Of a stretch of 36,060 nucleotides of DNA, positions 34,034 through 36,060 are shown piece by piece. The notes under the pieces were generated by a model, which saw only the letters and a program-made list of their open reading frames with translations, was not told the DNA's origin and searched no databases. A program made the translations under genes and the position numbers. Each line of letters starts with the position of its first letter. Positions within the stretch are counted from its first letter, which is position 1. Source of the stretch: Rhizobium sp. Root1220 (GTDB lineage Bacteria; Pseudomonadota; Alphaproteobacteria; Rhizobiales; Rhizobiaceae); contig NZ_LMDG01000017.1 in NCBI RefSeq assembly GCF_001426265.1, positions 1-36,060 on the forward strand. The letters are read 5' to 3'.

Positions 34034-34650
34034 TTGAAACGCTCCTCTAGAGCTTCAACCGCAGCCTTGGAAAGCACGAGCTTGCCGCGACGAACGATGT
34101 CGTAAACGTTGATGCCCTGGATCGGGAGAACATCGATATTCGGGATGTTCGCGGCTGCAAGCTTGAAGTTGCCATCAAGTTCAGCGCCACCGATGAAGAG
34201 AGCGTTGGTCAGGCCGAGCGTCGCAAAGGTCGACGCCAGCGCCTTGGTCTTTGCTTCCGTAGCAACCAGGTTGTCGATAATGATGACATCATCCGACTTC
34301 AGCTTCGCCGAGAGAGCGAGACGCAGGCCGAGAGCGCGAACCTTCTTGGGAAGGTCGTGTTCGTGGCTGCGGACAACCGGTCCGTGAGCCTTACCACCGC
34401 CACGGAACTGCGGAGCGCGAGCCGAATGGTGACGAGCGCGGCCCGTACCCTTCTGCTTGTACATCTTGCCACCGGTACGCCATATTTCGGCGCGGCCCTT
34501 GGCCTTGTGCGTTCCCTGCTGCTTCTTGGCAAGCTGCCAGCGGATGACGCGGGCTAGAATGTCTTCGCGGGGTTCGAGGCCGAAAATCGCGTCAGAAAGA
34601 GAAACCTTCCCTGCGTCTTTTCCCTCGAGGGTCTTGACGTTGAATTCCAT
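34030..34650 (-). CDS. rplD: 50S ribosomal protein L4
   Basis: A 206-residue L4, which extends into the exit tunnel and in E. coli also represses the S10 operon. [20 protein letters not shown] starts the protein. The long basic loop has [27 protein letters not shown] (as [20 protein letters not shown]), and the C-terminus [29 protein letters not shown] (as [16 protein letters not shown]) is typical. The ATG at 34650 is chosen over the longer frame that reaches into rplC. It follows rplC after 13 bases. Confidence 0.97.
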   Translation of the reverse strand: MEFNVKTLEGKDAGKVSLSDAIFGLEPREDILARVIRWQLAKKQQGTHKAKGRAEIWRTGGKMYKQKGTGRARHHSARAPQFRGGGKAHGPVVRSHEHDLPKKVRALGLRLALSAKLKSDDVIIIDNLVATEAKTKALASTFATLGLTNALFIGGAELDGNFKLAAANIPNIDVLPIQGINVYDIVRRGKLVLSKAAVEALEERFK

Positions 34651-34663
34651 TGGTCTGGCTCCC

Positions 34664-35305
34664 TTACTTCGCGGCCGACTTGACGGCGTCGCGCACGATG
34701 ATCCAGGCACCCTTGGAACCGGGTACTGCACCCTTGATCAGGATCAGACCGCGATCTTCATCGGTCGAAACCACTTCAAGGTTCTGAGTCGTAACGCGCG
34801 TCTGGCCCATGTGACCAGCCATCTTCTTGTTCTTGAACACCTTGCCCGGATCCTGACGCGAGCCAGTCGAACCGTGCGAACGGTGCGAAACCGACACACC
34901 GTGCGTAGCGCGCAGACCGCCGAAGCCGTGACGCTTCATGGCGCCGGCAAAGCCCTTACCAATGGTCGTGCCCGTGACGTCGACGAGCTGTCCGGCGGCG
35001 AAGTGGCCAGCCTTGATCTCGGTTCCGACTTCCAGCAGGTTGTCTTCCGTCACGCGGAATTCAGCAAGCTTTGCCTTCGGCTCGACGTTGGCTACCGCGA
35101 AGTTGCCGCGCATGGCCTTGGACGTATTCTTGACCTTCGCCGTGCCAGCACCGAGCTGAACTGCAGCGTAGCCGTTCTTTTCAACTGTGCGCTGGGCCAC
35201 GACCTGGACGGTCTCCATGCGCAATACCGTTACAGGGACATGTTCGCCAGCGTCGTTATAGACGCGGGTCATTCCCACCTTCTGTGCAATCACACCTGAA
35301 CGCAT
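34664..35305 (-). CDS. rplC: 50S ribosomal protein L3
   Basis: A 213-residue L3. [28 protein letters not shown] (as [12 protein letters not shown]) opens the protein, and [40 protein letters not shown] (as [15 protein letters not shown] and [12 protein letters not shown]) is the conserved loop that reaches the peptidyl transferase centre. The C-terminal [18 protein letters not shown] is also typical. The ATG at 35305 gives the family N-terminus; an in-frame codon at 35323 would add six residues. Confidence 0.97.
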   Translation of the reverse strand: MRSGVIAQKVGMTRVYNDAGEHVPVTVLRMETVQVVAQRTVEKNGYAAVQLGAGTAKVKNTSKAMRGNFAVANVEPKAKLAEFRVTEDNLLEVGTEIKAGHFAAGQLVDVTGTTIGKGFAGAMKRHGFGGLRATHGVSVSHRSHGSTGSRQDPGKVFKNKKMAGHMGQTRVTTQNLEVVSTDEDRGLILIKGAVPGSKGAWIIVRDAVKSAAK

Positions 35306-35345
35306 CGGTTCAATCCTTCTCACTCAGCTCAAGAGACGTGACGTC

Positions 35346-35654
35346 TCAGAGCTTGATCTCAACATCGACACCAGCGGCGAGATCGAGCTTCATCAGCGCG
35401 TCTACCGTCTGCGGTGTCGGGTCAACGATGTCGAGAAGGCGCTTATGTGTGCGCATCTCGAACTGCTCGCGGCTCTTCTTGTCGATGTGTGGGGACCGGT
35501 TAACCGTAAACTTCTCGATGCGGGTCGGAAGCGGAACGGGGCCCCGGACGCTAGCTCCGGTGCGCTTCGCCGTCGACACAATCTCGCGCGTGGAAGCATC
35601 GAGAATTCGGTGATCGAACGCCTTCAGGCGAATGCGGATATTTTGGCCGTTCAT
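35346..35654 (-). CDS. rpsJ: 30S ribosomal protein S10
   Basis: A 102-residue S10, first gene of the S10 segment. In many bacteria it also pairs with NusB in antitermination. [21 protein letters not shown] and [39 protein letters not shown] (as [16 protein letters not shown] and [14 protein letters not shown]) are diagnostic. AAGGA about nine bases before the ATG supports the start. A gap of about 310 bases separates it from tuf. Confidence 0.98.
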   Translation of the reverse strand: MNGQNIRIRLKAFDHRILDASTREIVSTAKRTGASVRGPVPLPTRIEKFTVNRSPHIDKKSREQFEMRTHKRLLDIVDPTPQTVDALMKLDLAAGVDVEIKL

Positions 35655-35963
35655 TCGACGTTATCCTTGTGTTTGTTATTTTCATGTCTTTGTTGAAGAC
35701 ACGGATTGTTCGTATTTCCTAAGGCGGACCACCGGTTTCAAAGATCGAGAAGGACGCCGAGGTAAGGCATCCCTATCCAGTCTTCAGGCCTTGTCGGGCC
35801 ACCTTATCGTTAGCTTTGTCGCCGCTTCGAATAACGAAGCAGCACGCAAACAGCGCTTGCGCGCCATTTGCCGTATTTCGCTGCAATATGCAAGCGGCCA
35901 GAGCCGCCCGCATCATAATAATGTCATCGAATCGGCGGCCCTGGATAAAGCCACCGGTTTCGA
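35655..35963. other. 309-base gap between tuf and rpsJ
   Basis: Must hold the tuf 3' end and the leader of the S10 segment. A weak minus-strand pair TTGAAA with GAAATA 17 bases later (near 35715-35745) could be a promoter, and GCGGC/GCCGC with loop TCTG near 35893-35906 a small stem. Neither is convincing. The 11-mer CCACCGGTTTC occurs at 35729 and 35951. I see no coding frame. Confidence 0.45.
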
Positions 35964-36060
35964 TTACTCGACGATGGAGGCGACGATGCCTGCGCCGACG
36001 GTACGGCCGCCTTCGCGGATAGCGAAGCGCAGCTTTTCTTCCATCGCGATCGGAACGATC
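35964..36060 (-). CDS. tuf: Elongation factor Tu, C-terminal end (partial)
   Basis: The last 31 codons of EF-Tu run to a TAA at 35964-35966 and continue past the right edge. Read on the minus strand they contain [20 protein letters not shown] and then ASIVE, the universal end of EF-Tu domain 3. EF-Tu carries aminoacyl-tRNA to the ribosome. The gene lies directly upstream of rpsJ as in the str-S10 arrangement. Rhizobia usually have two tuf copies, so the number (tufA or tufB) is not assigned. Confidence 0.95.

Noticed and set aside
35729..35961. Repeated 11-mer CCACCGGTTTC between rpsJ and tuf
   Set aside because: Only two copies, 222 bases apart, with no flanking similarity; it may be chance.

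Overview
The window is a piece of chromosome from a member of the Rhizobiaceae (Rhizobium/Agrobacterium/Sinorhizobium relatives). I infer this from the protein sequences, the high GC content, an S10-spc-alpha ribosomal supercluster with adk between secY and rpsM and with no rpsD or rpmJ, and the chain crotonase / PaaI thioesterase / rplM-rpsI / speB / argC. I could run no database search, so the genus is not fixed. I see no CRISPR array, insertion sequence, prophage, tRNA or rRNA gene.

Left part (1-13,700): single housekeeping and accessory genes. In order these are a LysE-type exporter coupled to a small cupin; an O-acetylhomoserine sulfhydrylase-type enzyme; a CoA-binding protein; a DMT transporter facing an ECHDC3-like crotonase end to end; a PaaI thioesterase ending in a 17-bp perfect inverted repeat; rplM-rpsI with promoter, leader hairpin and terminator; and speB and argC. 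After argC comes the most variable stretch: a DUF4239 membrane protein, a DoxX protein, an aminoglycoside-phosphotransferase-like gene broken by a one-base frameshift in a homopolymer, an unannotated 51-residue membrane protein next to a DapA-like protein that has lost the Schiff-base lysine, and two small conserved-looking proteins.

Middle part (13,700-21,000): rarA overlapping a periplasmic Do-type protease, an LprI-like secreted protein, ilvD, and the msrP-msrQ periplasmic methionine sulfoxide repair pair. A strong bidirectional terminator separates msrQ from the ribosomal cluster.

Right part (21,000-36,060), all on the minus strand: read in transcription order it runs tuf (3' end only), rpsJ, rplC, rplD, rplW, rplB, rpsS, rplV, rpsC, rplP, rpmC, rpsQ | rplN, rplX, rplE, rpsN, rpsH, rplF, rplR, rpsE, rpmD, rplO | secY, adk | rpsM, rpsK, rpoA, rplQ. 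The cluster is not uniformly packed. Larger gaps hold hairpins with U-runs after rpsQ, rplR and rplO, and a promoter-like sequence lies before rpsM. This suggests that the supercluster is divided into segments whose output can be set separately. I found no clear new multi-gene system; the leads worth following are the DapA-like/small membrane protein pair, the 17-bp inverted repeat, and the attenuator-like elements in ribosomal leaders and gaps.
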